Shown piece by piece: positions 11,499-22,600 of a stretch of DNA of 64,000 nt (position 1 is its first letter; the number at the start of each line of letters is the position of its first letter). The stretch spans positions 1 through 64,000 of the forward strand of contig SAUG01000158.1 in assembly GCA_011316305.1 (NCBI GenBank), written 5' to 3'. Both the position numbers and the translations under genes were made by a program. Source of the stretch: Rusavskia elegans (taxonomy: Eukaryota; Ascomycota; Lecanoromycetes; Teloschistales; Teloschistaceae). Under the pieces are notes generated by a model, which did no database searches, was not told where the DNA came from, and was given only the letters and a program-made list of their open reading frames with translations.

Positions 11499-12806
11499 TC
11501 ACGTCGCCCTCACCCCCAAACCTACACTCCCTGTCTCAAACAAATCCACCATTCCACTTCCCACACATTCGGCGAGCACCCAGTCGAACGTTAGCCCCCA
11601 GAAATGCTTCCATTTCCGTGTCCTGGCCGGCAGCACACCAGCGAATTCACCTCGCAGTTTTTTCGCTCGCGAGGCGGGATCGTCGCCTGCTGTTCCGCCG
11701 TCCCAGCGCTCACGGAGTAGATACATGGGGATTTCCCGGAAGCTGCCAGACTTGTGAATTAGAGATATTAAGTGGGTACGGGCTTCGGTGAGGAGGCGGA
11801 GATAGGGGCCGGTGTTTGGGAGGGCGAGCTGGAGGTCGGAGACTCGGTCTGCGGAGGGTGGTGCCTCGTACTGAGAACTACTACGGCGGAGACCGAGGGT
11901 ACCTCCAGCGTCGACGACGGCGGCAGAGCCACCGATGGCGGCGAGAGAACCGGAGGCGGCGCGTGAGATTGTGGAGAGAGAGGTGGAGGGGGCGTTGGGT
12001 ATCCTTGAATGAGTGGAGGGATTCGATCGTGGAATGGAAGATGTTAGGAAGCCGGCGCGTTTCAGGGTTGATATTTCAGAGGGGTCAAAGGATGCTGGAG
12101 ATATGTTTTGTGAAAGAGGCTGTGAACGGAGATATTGTAGTAATTTCTCTATGCCCCGGCTCAGTCAGCCAGGGGATACACTCAATTCATGCCCTTTCGA
12201 AGGCAGGCGAAGCCTCCATAAATGAGAAAGCAAAGAACATGGCTAACCTTTGAGTCCAGCATCAACAGCCTCGGCTCGATCAAGCATAGTCTCCAGATCA
12301 GTGAAAAGAACCAGACTTTCACCTACAGTGGACCCACCCATACCTCGCCCAGGAACGACAATCTTCCGCAAGACGTTTGCTCTCGTCAACTGTGCGATTT
12401 CCCTCTCCGTCACGGTTGGAGATTTTGATAAAGCATGCACATGGGCAACCGTAGCAGTCGCGGGCAAAGACTTCCTAAAGTTCAATATTTCCGCGATCCT
12501 CGTACTGTTGAATCCGCCCCTTTCTGGCATTGGCTCGAACGTGTGGGAGTTGGCATACTGCACGATCTCTACGACTCCTCTCAATGGAAGATGGGCGGCT
12601 AAAGTGGTAATAGTGCCGAGATCTTCCAGTCTTTCGTCGAAGAGGCCTTCATCGTCATAGGTAGAGGACTCAGGCTTGGATTTTGAGCGCTGGATAGGTT
12701 TACGCCGAGCCAAGGTTGCGAAGGGGGAGGATGCCGAACGCTTCAGGATTGAAGTGCTCTTCTTGGTAATTCGTGAAGAATGCGCCGCGGAGTAGTTGAG
12801 AGACAT
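11499..12806 (-). CDS. STK19: STK19-family winged-helix protein
   Basis: Exons (minus strand) 12806–12248 and 12094–11499 give 384 aa. The 153-nt intron has donor GTTAGC and acceptor TATCTCCAG. The first ATG in frame is at 12806; the frame continues upstream only through non-ATG codons. The N-terminus is basic and Ser-rich. Recognisable STK19-family pieces are RGMGGSTVGESLVLF late in exon 1, then STLKRAGFLT, PNTGPYLRLLTEAR, and the terminal block KWKHFWGL…DWVLAECVGSG…LFETGSVGLGVR. No kinase motif is present (no HRD, DFG or glycine loop). Recent work on human STK19 describes a DNA-binding winged-helix factor of transcription-coupled repair rather than a kinase, and this sequence fits that reading. 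The Ala/Gly/Ser-rich middle of exon 2 looks like a linker. It diverges from DGAT2 with a shared upstream region. Confidence 0.75.
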
Positions 12807-13231
12807 GTTTTGGTGTATATATGAACCTGGAAGGAGTACGTCTCGGTGACTCGACAGGTTTTCTTGATTGCTTTGTAGGGACAAGGATTCCCAACGACCA
12901 AGGTCACAACAATCGACCAATATTCTTTCAGTGAGCTTGTCGTCCCCGAGAGTCCATCATCAATAATCGCGTATACCACCTCTCGGGTAGAGCACACGGT
13001 GACACATGGTTGTGTGCATGAAGTGGTCTCGGAACAATTTGGTGGATAGAAATACGTCATCTTGCATATCGATCTGCTGGTGGCCGTTTCAGGATGTCGA
13101 GTACTCGTAGGAAACGAACACGGAGGTCGGTTGTTGGACTAATTCCATCTCATCGGGTGTTACGAGAGCAACATGCTTCTTCGTGACGAACAAACGCCAT
13201 AATTACCCCTACCCCGGTCGAGACGTCCGTG
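12807..13231. promoter_or_regulatory. divergent promoter region STK19-like / DGAT2
   Basis: A 425-nt interval between two divergently oriented start codons, so it must carry promoters for both genes or share one. No specific box was recognised. The assignment rests on gene orientation only. Confidence 0.5.
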
Positions 13232-14723
13232 ATGTCAGTCTCCAGCATCTCAACATCCGCGACACTACCTCTCGACTCAGAGCCATTGCAACCCCTTGAA
13301 CGGGAACAACAGCTTCTGCCGTTCAACTCTCCTATCCAAGCCACAGAAAAAGCAACGGACAAATCGAACGGCCTCGAGGACACTCCGACTCAATTCGTTG
13401 GCAAAGGCGAAGCAGACACTCAACGAAGCCCTCCTTTCTCCTCACCACGACATAAGAAGAGCGGCTCATTACGGCTCAATGGAGCCTCGAAAGAACAGAA
13501 GGCCCCAGGATTGCTCGTCGAAGACATCTGCGACAAGGATGGTGAACGACTGACCAGTCTGGCCTGGGATGACAAGCCGAAGCCTCAACGAACACAAACC
13601 GAACTGGTCAGTGGCCGGAGAGCAGGCGCCAGCTGGGATAGGAGCCAGTATGTTGATTCCACGCAACTTCATCCAAAAGACTGATCCAATGCTCAGTATT
13701 CATTTCGCTCCCATCTCTGTTCCTTTGAAGCGTCGACTCCAAACGCTCATGGTCCTGAGCCATACTCTCTCCATTGCCCTTTTTCTCACCGCCTTCTTTC
13801 TACTCTGCGCCATCCCCCTCTTTTGGCCCCTCCTCTTCCCCTACACAATTTACGTTCTCCTCTCAGCTGCCCCTCACTCGGGCACGTTATCACACCGTTC
13901 CCCATTCCTCCGCTCTCTTCCCATCTGGTCCCTCTTCGCCTCCTACTTCCCCGCCCGTCTCCACCGATCTGCCCGCCTCGAGCCCACCCGCAAATACATA
14001 TTTGGCTACCACCCGCACGGCATCATCTCCCATGGCGCCTTCGCTACCTTCGCCACCGAAGCCTGCGGCTTCTCCACCCTTTTTCCCGGAATCACAAACA
14101 CCCTGCTTACCTTGGACTCCAACTTCCGCGTTCCCTTCTATCGAGACTACGCTCTCGCCATGGGCCTCGCCTCCGTCAGCCGCGAATCCTGCGAAAACAT
14201 CCTCAGCAAAGGCGGCCCCAACGGCGAGGGCATGGGCCGGGCCATCACCATCGTGGTCGGCGGTGCCAGAGAATCTCTAGACGCGCAACCGCGTTCCCAC
14301 CTTCGTCTCGTCCTGAAACGTCGCAAGGGCTTCGTCAAGCTTGCCATTCGGACCGGAGCCGACCTTGTCCCAGTACTGGCCTTTGGCGAAAACGAACTCT
14401 ATGAGCAGCTCACGTCGGATTCTCACCCCTTCGTCCATAAATTCCAACTGATGGTGAAGAAATGCATGGGGTTTACTATTCCGCTTTTCCATGCTAGAGG
14501 CGTGTTCAACTACGACGTTGGGTTGATGCCGTATCGGAGGCCGTTGAATGTCGTGGTGGGGCGGCCAGTGAAGGTGGTGCAGGCTAGAAAGGGGGAGAAA
14601 GTGGACGAAGCGTACGTGGATGAGATCCATGCGGCGTATGTCAAGGAATTGGAGCGGATTTGGGAAGAATGGAAGGAAGTTTTTGGCGTCGAGAAGGGTG
14701 TGGAGTTGAAGATCGTCGAGTGA
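13232..14723 (+). CDS. DGA1: diacylglycerol O-acyltransferase 2 (DGAT2)
   Basis: Exons 13232–13606 and 13680–14723 (73-nt intron, GTCAGT…AAAAG) encode 472 aa. The acyl-CoA:diacylglycerol acyltransferase makes triacylglycerol at the ER and lipid droplets. All DGAT2 hallmarks are visible: a hydrophobic hairpin at ~150–186, YFP (~214–216), HPHG with the putative catalytic His (~236–239), and the block RKGFVKLAIRTG…LVPVLAFGENELYEQ (~340–365). The N-terminal ~125 residues are hydrophilic and Ser/Gln-rich, longer than in yeast Dga1 but usual in filamentous fungi. An in-frame ATG exists inside the predicted intron, but the spliced form preserves the acidic GLLVEDICDKDGE segment, so exon 1 is favoured. 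It is transcribed away from the STK19-like gene and toward the CDF gene. Confidence 0.9.
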
Positions 14724-15167
14724 TGTAACAGCAAAACACACGTACAACGTAATCGGGGCCTATAATGTAATTGGGGGAATGGGATTTGTTGGAGGCCGTC
14801 AATGAGGTTCAAAGGTTCGTAGATATATTGACTTTCTCTATCAAGGGCTCGTGAACATGTGTTTTGGCTCTTCGACTGCCGAGAGAAGCGAGTAACGACA
14901 GCTAAAACCCGTCTTGTCGTAGTGGAAAGGTGGACTTGGACAGAGATGTTCAAGTTTTTTCAGGAGGTAACACAACACGACTTCACTCATCCAAGCAGCA
15001 TTTTCCGAATTTTACCATATCCGTAATCCCTCATGCATATTGACCAGTCGCGACCATGGATAATCATACAGGGTATCAATAATGGACTTGAATAACGATG
15101 TCAATTCATTCCTTCGTCATATTCCCCGATACTGCTTGCAGCAAACCAGCGCTCCCATTCGCCCCTC
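14724..15167. other. convergent 3' region DGAT2 / CDF transporter
   Basis: A 444-nt interval between two converging stop codons. It should hold both 3' UTRs and poly(A) sites. No gene, repeat or RNA structure was recognised. Confidence 0.5.
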
Positions 15168-16859
15168 TCAGTCCTGCTGCTGCTGCATGTGGCTCGGGAG
15201 ATTCCAACTGGCGTAGTCCAGATGCACGAAAGCGCGATCCACGCTCGGCACGCTTTCCAAAACATACTGCAGACTCTCCCCCAAATCATGGCTGTCTCTC
15301 AACGTCATGTTCTCGTCCAAGACCACATCAACCTCCACATTGAGCTTGTCTCCCGCGTGGTACGCTTGGATGCCCTGGATCTTCTTGATGGTTTTGGCAA
15401 AGCGCATGGTCAGGTAAAGAAGGATGTTGCGATCCACAGGGTCGGCCGCGGCGCCGGTGAGGTGTTTGATATGTGTCGTCGTGGTAAGAGACCAGTTGAA
15501 GATGACGTAGAAGGATAGTAAAAGGCCGCCGAGGGCGTCGAGCCACCAGACGTGGAGGTAGTAGCCTAGGATGGGGAATATGATGCTGAAGATGTTGAAG
15601 ACGACATCAGTCATGGCGTCCTGAGCCAAAGCTTGCACGCTACTGTTCTTGATCAACCGACACCAGAGCCAACAGCCGAACTTGATGAAAACAGTGCTCG
15701 CCATGATGATGATCGAGGGGAGGCCAAGTTGCACGATCGAGTGGTCGGTGGAACTCGTGAGGCGTTGGAAGCATTGGAGCGCGACTTGGAAGAAGGAGGT
15801 GATCATGATGACGGAGAAAACAAGGACCCCGATAGGTTCGAGGCGGCGGCGGCCGACGGGATAGGAATATTGATCCTTTTGGGAGATGAGTTTTGTTGTA
15901 GTCCAGACGATGGCGGTGCTCAGGAAGTCAAGAGCTGCGTCAACCAAGGAAGCGAGGACGGAGAGAGAGCTTGTGAGGACGATGACGGCGATTTTGCCGG
16001 CGAGGAGGATAGCGTTGGCGGTAAGATTGATGTAGATGGCTACCGTGACCACGCTGCTACCGCTCTCTGTCTCTTGGTCGTCTGGCATCTCAAGATCCTG
16101 TGCATTTGGGCCATCTGCCACTCCGTCCATATCTCGGAGCAAGGGAGCATTTTCATCCCCGTCAGGAAGCTTGTACAGAGCCTTTGGTGTTCTTTTGACC
16201 CGGACCGTTGTGCTATAGCCGTTTTCCGTGGGCTTATCGATTGCGTTCATGGATGGATCCGACGCGTCCGACGGTGGTGACCTTGATTCTTCATCAATAG
16301 TCTGCGGTATGTCAACGTCCGGTCCAGCGGGTTGATTGTATTCTTGGATCAGACTGTGAGGGAGCGAAGAGTCGAGAAGTCGGTCAATGTAGAGGTAAGA
16401 GGATATGAGGTGATTGTTCTTTTCGTAGTATCGTCGAACGGGCCCCTTGAAGCTTTTCAGCTCTTCTTCGGACTTGTAATACTTTTCCCACTGGTATCGC
16501 GGATTGCTGTTCCCAATCAATCGCATACTCCTCATCTGCGGCGTCAAGAGCACCTCGGATGCATTGCTCGTCCTCCGCTCCGACGTGTGCTTGGCCGGAG
16601 AGTGCCTCTCTTTCTGCAGATCCCGAAACGCTCCATCGCGCTCTAGATCGGCATCATCATCGGTGTCGTCGTGGTACAACGACTGCTTCCGCTGTTGTAA
16701 CAGGGCGCGTACATCCCTCAGGCTTGCAGACGATCTGCTCTGAATGAGTGATGGCAGATTCTGGCCTCGAGTCGAGACGGCATCACCTGCAAGGGGGAGG
16801 AAGCCACGCAGGGTGCCCAATCTAACGATTGGAGGGTTATCAGGCGAGGAATTGGCCAT
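15168..16859 (-). CDS. cation diffusion facilitator, likely Mn2+ transporter
   Basis: An uninterrupted 563-aa frame starting at 16859. Residues 1–~265 are hydrophilic (Arg/Ser/acidic). From ~270 come about six membrane spans, then a cytosolic metal-binding C-terminal domain (DKLNVEVDVVLDENMTLRDSHDLGESLQ). The metal-site motifs are DAALD in the second span (SLVDAALDFLST) and DAMTD in the fifth (ALAQDAMTDVVFN). DxxxD in both positions is characteristic of the Mn-CDF branch; Zn-CDFs carry HxxxD. The protein should therefore move Mn2+ out of the cytosol into Golgi, vacuole or a similar organelle by H+ exchange. Location and metal are inferred from family. No intron was needed, unlike most neighbours. 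Confidence 0.85.
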   Translation of the reverse strand: MANSSPDNPPIVRLGTLRGFLPLAGDAVSTRGQNLPSLIQSRSSASLRDVRALLQQRKQSLYHDDTDDDADLERDGAFRDLQKERHSPAKHTSERRTSNASEVLLTPQMRSMRLIGNSNPRYQWEKYYKSEEELKSFKGPVRRYYEKNNHLISSYLYIDRLLDSSLPHSLIQEYNQPAGPDVDIPQTIDEESRSPPSDASDPSMNAIDKPTENGYSTTVRVKRTPKALYKLPDGDENAPLLRDMDGVADGPNAQDLEMPDDQETESGSSVVTVAIYINLTANAILLAGKIAVIVLTSSLSVLASLVDAALDFLSTAIVWTTTKLISQKDQYSYPVGRRRLEPIGVLVFSVIMITSFFQVALQCFQRLTSSTDHSIVQLGLPSIIIMASTVFIKFGCWLWCRLIKNSSVQALAQDAMTDVVFNIFSIIFPILGYYLHVWWLDALGGLLLSFYVIFNWSLTTTTHIKHLTGAAADPVDRNILLYLTMRFAKTIKKIQGIQAYHAGDKLNVEVDVVLDENMTLRDSHDLGESLQYVLESVPSVDRAFVHLDYASWNLPSHMQQQQD

Positions 16860-17568
16860 TGCACCGAGCAGAAGGCAGGCTCAAGCAGGTGCGGATAAGA
16901 ACAAAATAAATCCCTTATCGATAATGTAGCGCTAAGATCTCGGAGAAAAATCGGGGCATTAACTACTAGTCCTGACCAGGACTTAGATCAGATATGTGCT
17001 TTACCAGCCACCACCTCTGCAGGACATATCTCAAGATTTCGTTGGTGATTTGCGATGTCGTCCCTCTGATTTCTCAGTATTTCTGAAGTTCATCCGTACG
17101 TTGTGTGCGGCCTAGTGTCCGAGTTCTACCTACCTGCGAGTCTGGAACTCTAGATGGAAGCTTCAACCCTATCATCGTAGCTTTCATGAGGTCACAGAAG
17201 TATGAACATGTTGAGCTATGTCTGGGAGTGGTATGCCATCGTCGGGTTATGACTGGATGTTCTAATTCTTCCATGTGTTGCCAGCTCACTGCAGTTTACT
17301 CGAGGTCCAGCGCGACGCCCATCTGTGGCCCCCTATTCCGGACATGGAGGTGTAGATGCATTACATGATTACCAGTCGTCAGTCACGTAGGATTGAGTGT
17401 GCACCCTTGGCAAATGTGCTCCAGACTTGATAGAAGATTCGATGGCTTTAAGCATAATGTATTTCCTTCCTAGAGCAAGCTTTACATACGTATGCTCAAA
17501 CTCCAGTGGAATGCTTTCCCAAGCTGACTGGCCCATGTCGTCTCCTGCTTATTCAGATCCACAGCTCC
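16860..17568. other. 5' flank of the CDF gene, 3' flank of the UBX gene
   Basis: About 710 nt between two same-strand (−) genes: upstream of the CDF start at 16859 and downstream of the UBX-protein stop at 17569. Only short featureless frames are present. It presumably carries the UBX terminator and CDF promoter; no motif was assigned. Confidence 0.5.
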
Positions 17569-19327
17569 TCATTCTTCCAGAAACTCGACCATCACTGTAG
17601 CATTCTTCAGCCCTGCCTGCTCGATGCTCTCTTCCAATGCACTCATCAAGTTCTTTTGCATGAAGATCAACTCGAACTCTACACCCTTTTTACCTTCAAG
17701 AGGACTGGCTTTCAGCCATTCATACATCCTCCTCACCGGCTCTGCAAGCGCGAACCTTCGTACCACTCGACCCGTCGGATGACGGAATTGTATCCGAGTA
17801 CTTGGGACATCAGCCGCCGGTTCCACATGTGGTACCGATGATGAGATCGCCGCAAAAGGTGACGCAGCCAGCGATGCACCATTGGCTTGCGGGTGCTCAG
17901 TAGCATCCTCCATAGCCGTGTCTCGTTCGACTGTTTCTCCTCTACTCGGGTGCTCTTTGTGCACGCTCCTGGTAAGATCATCCGGATCATCCTCGCGCAA
18001 CGTGATGCTCCCCGCAAGGCTGTTCTGAAGAGCCATCTCTAGCATTTGCTCCTCTGTCATCTTCTCAATCTGCCTCTCCTTCTTGGGTTCTGCTCTCCGC
18101 TTTGCTACAGGGTTCTTAGCTGAAACCTTCAGACTGTATCGGTCCAAGAACTCGTGGAGCTGCATAAGGAAGTCGTGAGCTTTGGGCGCAGGTGGACCCG
18201 ACCAAACTTTGACTTGCTCTCCGGTCCGGGGATCCACAATAGCAATGTGGGGATATGCATCGGGATTGCCTCGTGTCTGGAAGTAGTATTGAACGTACTG
18301 ATTACCTCGCGGATCGTCTTTGGCGTACTGCATGAAGATGAAGTTTTCCCTGACCGTCTCCATGACACTGGGGTCTTTCCATATGTCTCGGTTCAGGATC
18401 TGGCAATCGAATATGGATGGATCTTGTATATTGACCAGGATCCACTTCTCGCCTTCCTTACCCTGCTGACGAGCTTGGTCCCACGGAAGCCGTGACATCA
18501 ACTCATATGGCGGTCGGTACATCTCGGCAAGTGTCCGCGACTTTGACGAAGCTTCTGATGCCCCAGCCGTAGCCCGAGCGAGTCGGTCGCGAGAATCGGT
18601 GGAGCTGGAACGATCTTCATTCCATATCGATTCTGTAGTAGATTGGTTGAAAATGCCCGGTCGATCTGCTGTCATATCAGACTGGTCGAGTACAGAGTCA
18701 CGGGACGGCAAGACTAAACATACCACGAGGTGTGGCGCGCTGCCGAGCGCGAAGCTGCTCAAGAACTGCTGCATTCACATCTCCCGGCTCATTCGAATTG
18801 AAAGAGTCAGGGCCAACCAATGTCTCTGTCGTTCTAGCAATGGGCGCTCGAACTCCTTCTGGGTCCACGGCAGTGTCTATCCCGGCCTCCCCATACATCT
18901 CTTGCTGCAACTGACGGGCGAATGCCTCGTCATCGTTGACTTCGCCGCCGGCGTTGTATGTAGGTGGTGTCGACCTCGAAGGTGTATGTGACGAAGGCAT
19001 TCCCCGGTCGACTCTTGCAGGCTGCTTGGCCGTAGAGCCTGGTCGACGTGTGGTCGGATAATCGTCATAATCAGGATCGGAGTCAGAATCTATTTGTACA
19101 GCATGCTGCTCTTGTGGAGGGCGTGTTGCTGGGGGTGGTACAGGTGGAGGTCGAGAGGAAGCCGGCGGGTTCGAAGCGGAAGGAATGTCCAGGTCGGCAC
19201 CGTTGTTGGCGAAGAAGAGCTCGATGGCTTGCTGTAAGTCTCCATCGGTAAAGGCGAGATACCGTTGTGCATTCTCAGGGTTGGTACCAGTGATGGAAGT
19301 AAACTGTGCAAGTGCTCCGTCGTCCAT
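17569..19327 (-). CDS. UBX5: UBA-UAS-UIM-UBX protein, Cdc48/p97 adaptor (Ubx5/UBXN7-like)
   Basis: Exons (minus) 19327–18724 and 18668–17569, with a 55-nt intron (GTATGT…GACAG), give 567 aa. Domain order: a UBA-like helix bundle at 1–45 (FTSITGTNPENAQRYLAFTD); a disordered Pro/Ser/Asp region; a UAS thioredoxin-like domain at ~245–375 (RPPYELM…GEKWILVNIQD…FIFMQYAKDD…YPHIAIVDPRTGE); a ubiquitin-interacting motif at ~406–421 (EEQMLEMALQNSLAGS); and a C-terminal UBX domain at ~489–567 (IQFRHPTGRVVRRFAL…VRRMYEWLK). This order matches human UBXN7 and yeast Ubx5, which link Cdc48/p97 to ubiquitylated substrates and cullin ligases, including at DNA-protein lesions. Partner choice is inferred. The gene is divergent from STT4. 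Confidence 0.9.
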
Positions 19328-19692
19328 GTCAGGCAGTAGTAGCCTAGGAACTCAAAGCGAAAAGGTAGTGAGGACCTCTTCGGCCTAGGAGAAAGACGGT
19401 CCTGAAGTAAGTACGAAAGAGTTGCTTTATTCGGAGTTGGTCATCACTATTAAATAAGCTCTATCTGTGAAGCAGGCGTCCGCTGCTTGCGTCATTGTGC
19501 AGACTGCGGTTTCATTTCCGCAGCTGGGGCCGATTTTGCTCAACTTCATCTGCATTACACTTTATACCACATGGGTTTTCTTCCATCTGGGAGACCGTAG
19601 GCATTGACGGGAAACACCATGAGTCTGTATCCAATGTAAAGAAGGAACGGGTCAAGAAACAGGGGCTCAATGGCACGGTTCGATTCTCCTCC
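19328..19692. promoter_or_regulatory. divergent promoter region UBX5-like / STT4
   Basis: About 365 nt between the divergent UBX-protein and STT4 starts. The exact right edge depends on the uncertain STT4 start. No recognisable binding site was found. Confidence 0.45.
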
Positions 19693-22600
19693 ATGCTTAG
19701 TGGTCATGAGCTTACATGTTTACATAGACCAGCATCTGGTCTCCGGCGTCATGCGCTGGAGAAGATTGCAGAGCTCTCGGCTACATCTTCAACAACCAAT
19801 GCTAGTGGATCTATATCTCACCTGACAAGATTATGTTCCATCTGTCCTTCCCCAGCGAAATCCTCCAAGGAGCCCAGCAAGTACTCCAGCAAGCATGCAT
19901 CGGCCGTTGCGCGAGCACCCATGGTCAGTCTATACCGACAGGATAGAAACTACACGACCCTGCCTAATTCGGATAGGGTCTGTCTGAATTGGAGGCATTA
20001 CTTGCACTGAGCAGAGCTGCGCCACTCCTCAAAGACGTGAAGAGAGCGAAGGAAACACTTGACCAGCTGACGCCGTACCTCTCTGAAGTATATGCTCAGT
20101 CGATCGAACCATCACCCTTCTTACGTTGCATCCACCCCTCTCCTTGGGAAGTACTAACATCCACCTTGGCTACTGCAATCTTGGCCCTTGGTCTCAGGCA
20201 CACAACGCTTCATCAACAAGCATGGGAGAGCTTGGATCGTTATCTTCATAATTGCCTCCAGACTGCTGATAATGAGCCTTCGCCATATACGGAAAGTTCG
20301 GGCGAAGATTTCGTGCAAGTCATGGGTGCCGACCATGCGTTGGAGATCGCTACTCTGTCGACCTCGCTGCTCGGCTTCCTCGAAGCTGTGTCTTTGTATT
20401 GTTACTTCTACACTATCCCGCAAAGGGTTCGCCTTCTAGGACAGCTGCGTCAGATCCTCAATGAAGGCTTCATGGTCTCCGTGGAAGGCACATTCTCGTC
20501 GTTGCGAGCAACCGAAGAGACGACTAGAGTTCTTTACGCTTGGCGTTCGTACACGAGAAGATATGCTGCCTCTGGCACACCTCTCGGTGCCATGTTGTTG
20601 CAAGAAGGCTTCATGAAAGTGGCGCTTTCCTGTAGCTCACTGCAAGTACTTGATGAGGAGCAGTTGCAGAGGAAAGATGTACTTGACACACTCATGTCCA
20701 AGGAGGAGCGCATTGAGCGTAAACAGCCCCACGACAGTACATACCTGACAGAAGTCGTGGCGGAAATCGCGAGCCAAGAGATGACTTTGATCGAGGATGG
20801 CGCTGATTACCTACAACTTGGGTCCGTTTGGCAACAACGTATCGCATTCTCTACAAAAGCATATACACTGAATTCCTACCTTAACTGCATCATCGCCGAT
20901 CGAGAAGCCGCTGAGCCCGAGGTCCTCATCTCTTGGTTAGAGGACATATTAGCAGATCCGGTTCAGATGGCCGATGGGATTTTAGCTGCGGTTGTTTTGA
21001 AGTCCATGGCCATCATCTCGAAATACTTCCCATCCTTTGCCACGTACTTTAGCCGCTTGTTGCCACGCTTTATCGTCCAAGGCATCATCAATAGCGAGAC
21101 GGTCGATGTGGCTGCTCGTAGCCTCGCCTACGTTTTGCAACTTCTCTCCCAAGATGCAGTCATTACCGGGCTTTATTCACTTGGAAATGTCCTGAGCACG
21201 TCTAATACAGATCGGGCAACTGGCGCAGCTGGCCCTCCCAATGGGTCTCTGGGTGTTTCGCGCTCAACAGGACGGTACCAACAGCCCACGACGGGGAGCT
21301 CCATTTCGTTGGATCTGATCAGCGATGAAGAAACGACGGCTGCATACGGTAATGTGGTACGTGCTATAGTCGGCGTCGCCAATAGCTGTCAAGATGAGAA
21401 GATTACCGCCCTTGCACTTTCAATGTTGTTCCAGAAACTTGGCCGGATCAACGGTACCGTAGACATACATATTGTTCGAGAAGCAGCGCGGCTCGTCGCC
21501 AGTGGTGCACCTGTTGAATTGAATTCGCTGCTGAAGCTCTACCTACGAATTAGCCATGATGGTGCGGTACAGAAAAATGATACTTTGCTTGCAGCTGTAA
21601 GAGTCCCTGGCCATCCTGACAGAATACCTACTAATGAATCAAAAGGTCAAGAGAGCTAGAATGTATCTAGTCTCTGCTCTTCAGGATTCGCCCCTGTTCC
21701 CAGTCTATTTGACACACCTCCTCGAAAGTGTGGTCAGTAAAGGTGACGTCCATGAAAGTGACAACACACATCAAGCCGATATCGAGCTCGCTGCACTGGA
21801 GATCACCGAACTTTTGGAGCCTTTAGCCGCGCTCATTGGTGGACGCAGAGACGGTATGAATACGGAGCTCGACCAGGATATAGTTCGCCTCCAGCGTGAA
21901 GTGTGGTTCAATCTGGTGGTCCATAACATCACGCCTGAAACAAAGCTTGGTCGGGAACATGCCAGATCACTCCGAGCACTCGCGATGCACAGTCGGCCGT
22001 TGATTGCAGAAGATCGTGCCGACCAATTCGAGAGCGAAATTGAATTGAACACCGTTCTCCGTCGCGGCATGAATGCGCCTCACACTGCGGAGCAAAAAGC
22101 TCGTTTGATCTCAATACTTCCAAAGTGCGAGTCAGATGTCAAGGGTCTCAGCTATCCCAAAGTCATCTTCCTCCACGCTGCATATCTGGTGGAGACCCAA
22201 CGAGCTGATGTAGGCGATTGTACCCATGTCTTGATCTACTTCCTGGATCCAAGTCTGAATGGGAGTGCAATGGAAAATTGCATGGCGGCCATTGCAGATG
22301 AAGTCTTTAAGATATTTCATGCCAGAATGCTCAGAAGCCACCATGACGACGCGTCTGCCCCTGTCATTGCAAGGCAACTGGCGCAGATGCTCATGGGTTG
22401 CTGTCACCGCATCCCAAGAGTCCAACAGATTGCAGCGTCCTGCGCGGATGGAATCATTTCATCAATGCCCTCCTCCCTATGTCAGAAGTCGTCACTTTTT
22501 GCACTTCTGGAACTACTCAGCATCCTATGGATGAGCTGCCTGGACTCAGAAATCGACGAGTACGACTGGAAATCACGCTATGTATCTGACCGAGGAGAGA

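Noticed and set aside
11760..11830. Suspected frameshift in exon 2 of the STK19-like gene
   Set aside because: It came from a first misreading of the reverse complement; rereading gives one continuous frame through PNTGPYLRLLTEAR.
13774..14404. 168- and 193-codon alternative frames in DGAT2
   Set aside because: They overlap the DGAT2 catalytic motifs in shifted frames and are Pro/Ser or Arg/Leu/His-rich low complexity.
15633..16280. 215-codon plus-strand frame over the CDF gene
   Set aside because: Acidic antisense shadow of the transporter, with no independent support.
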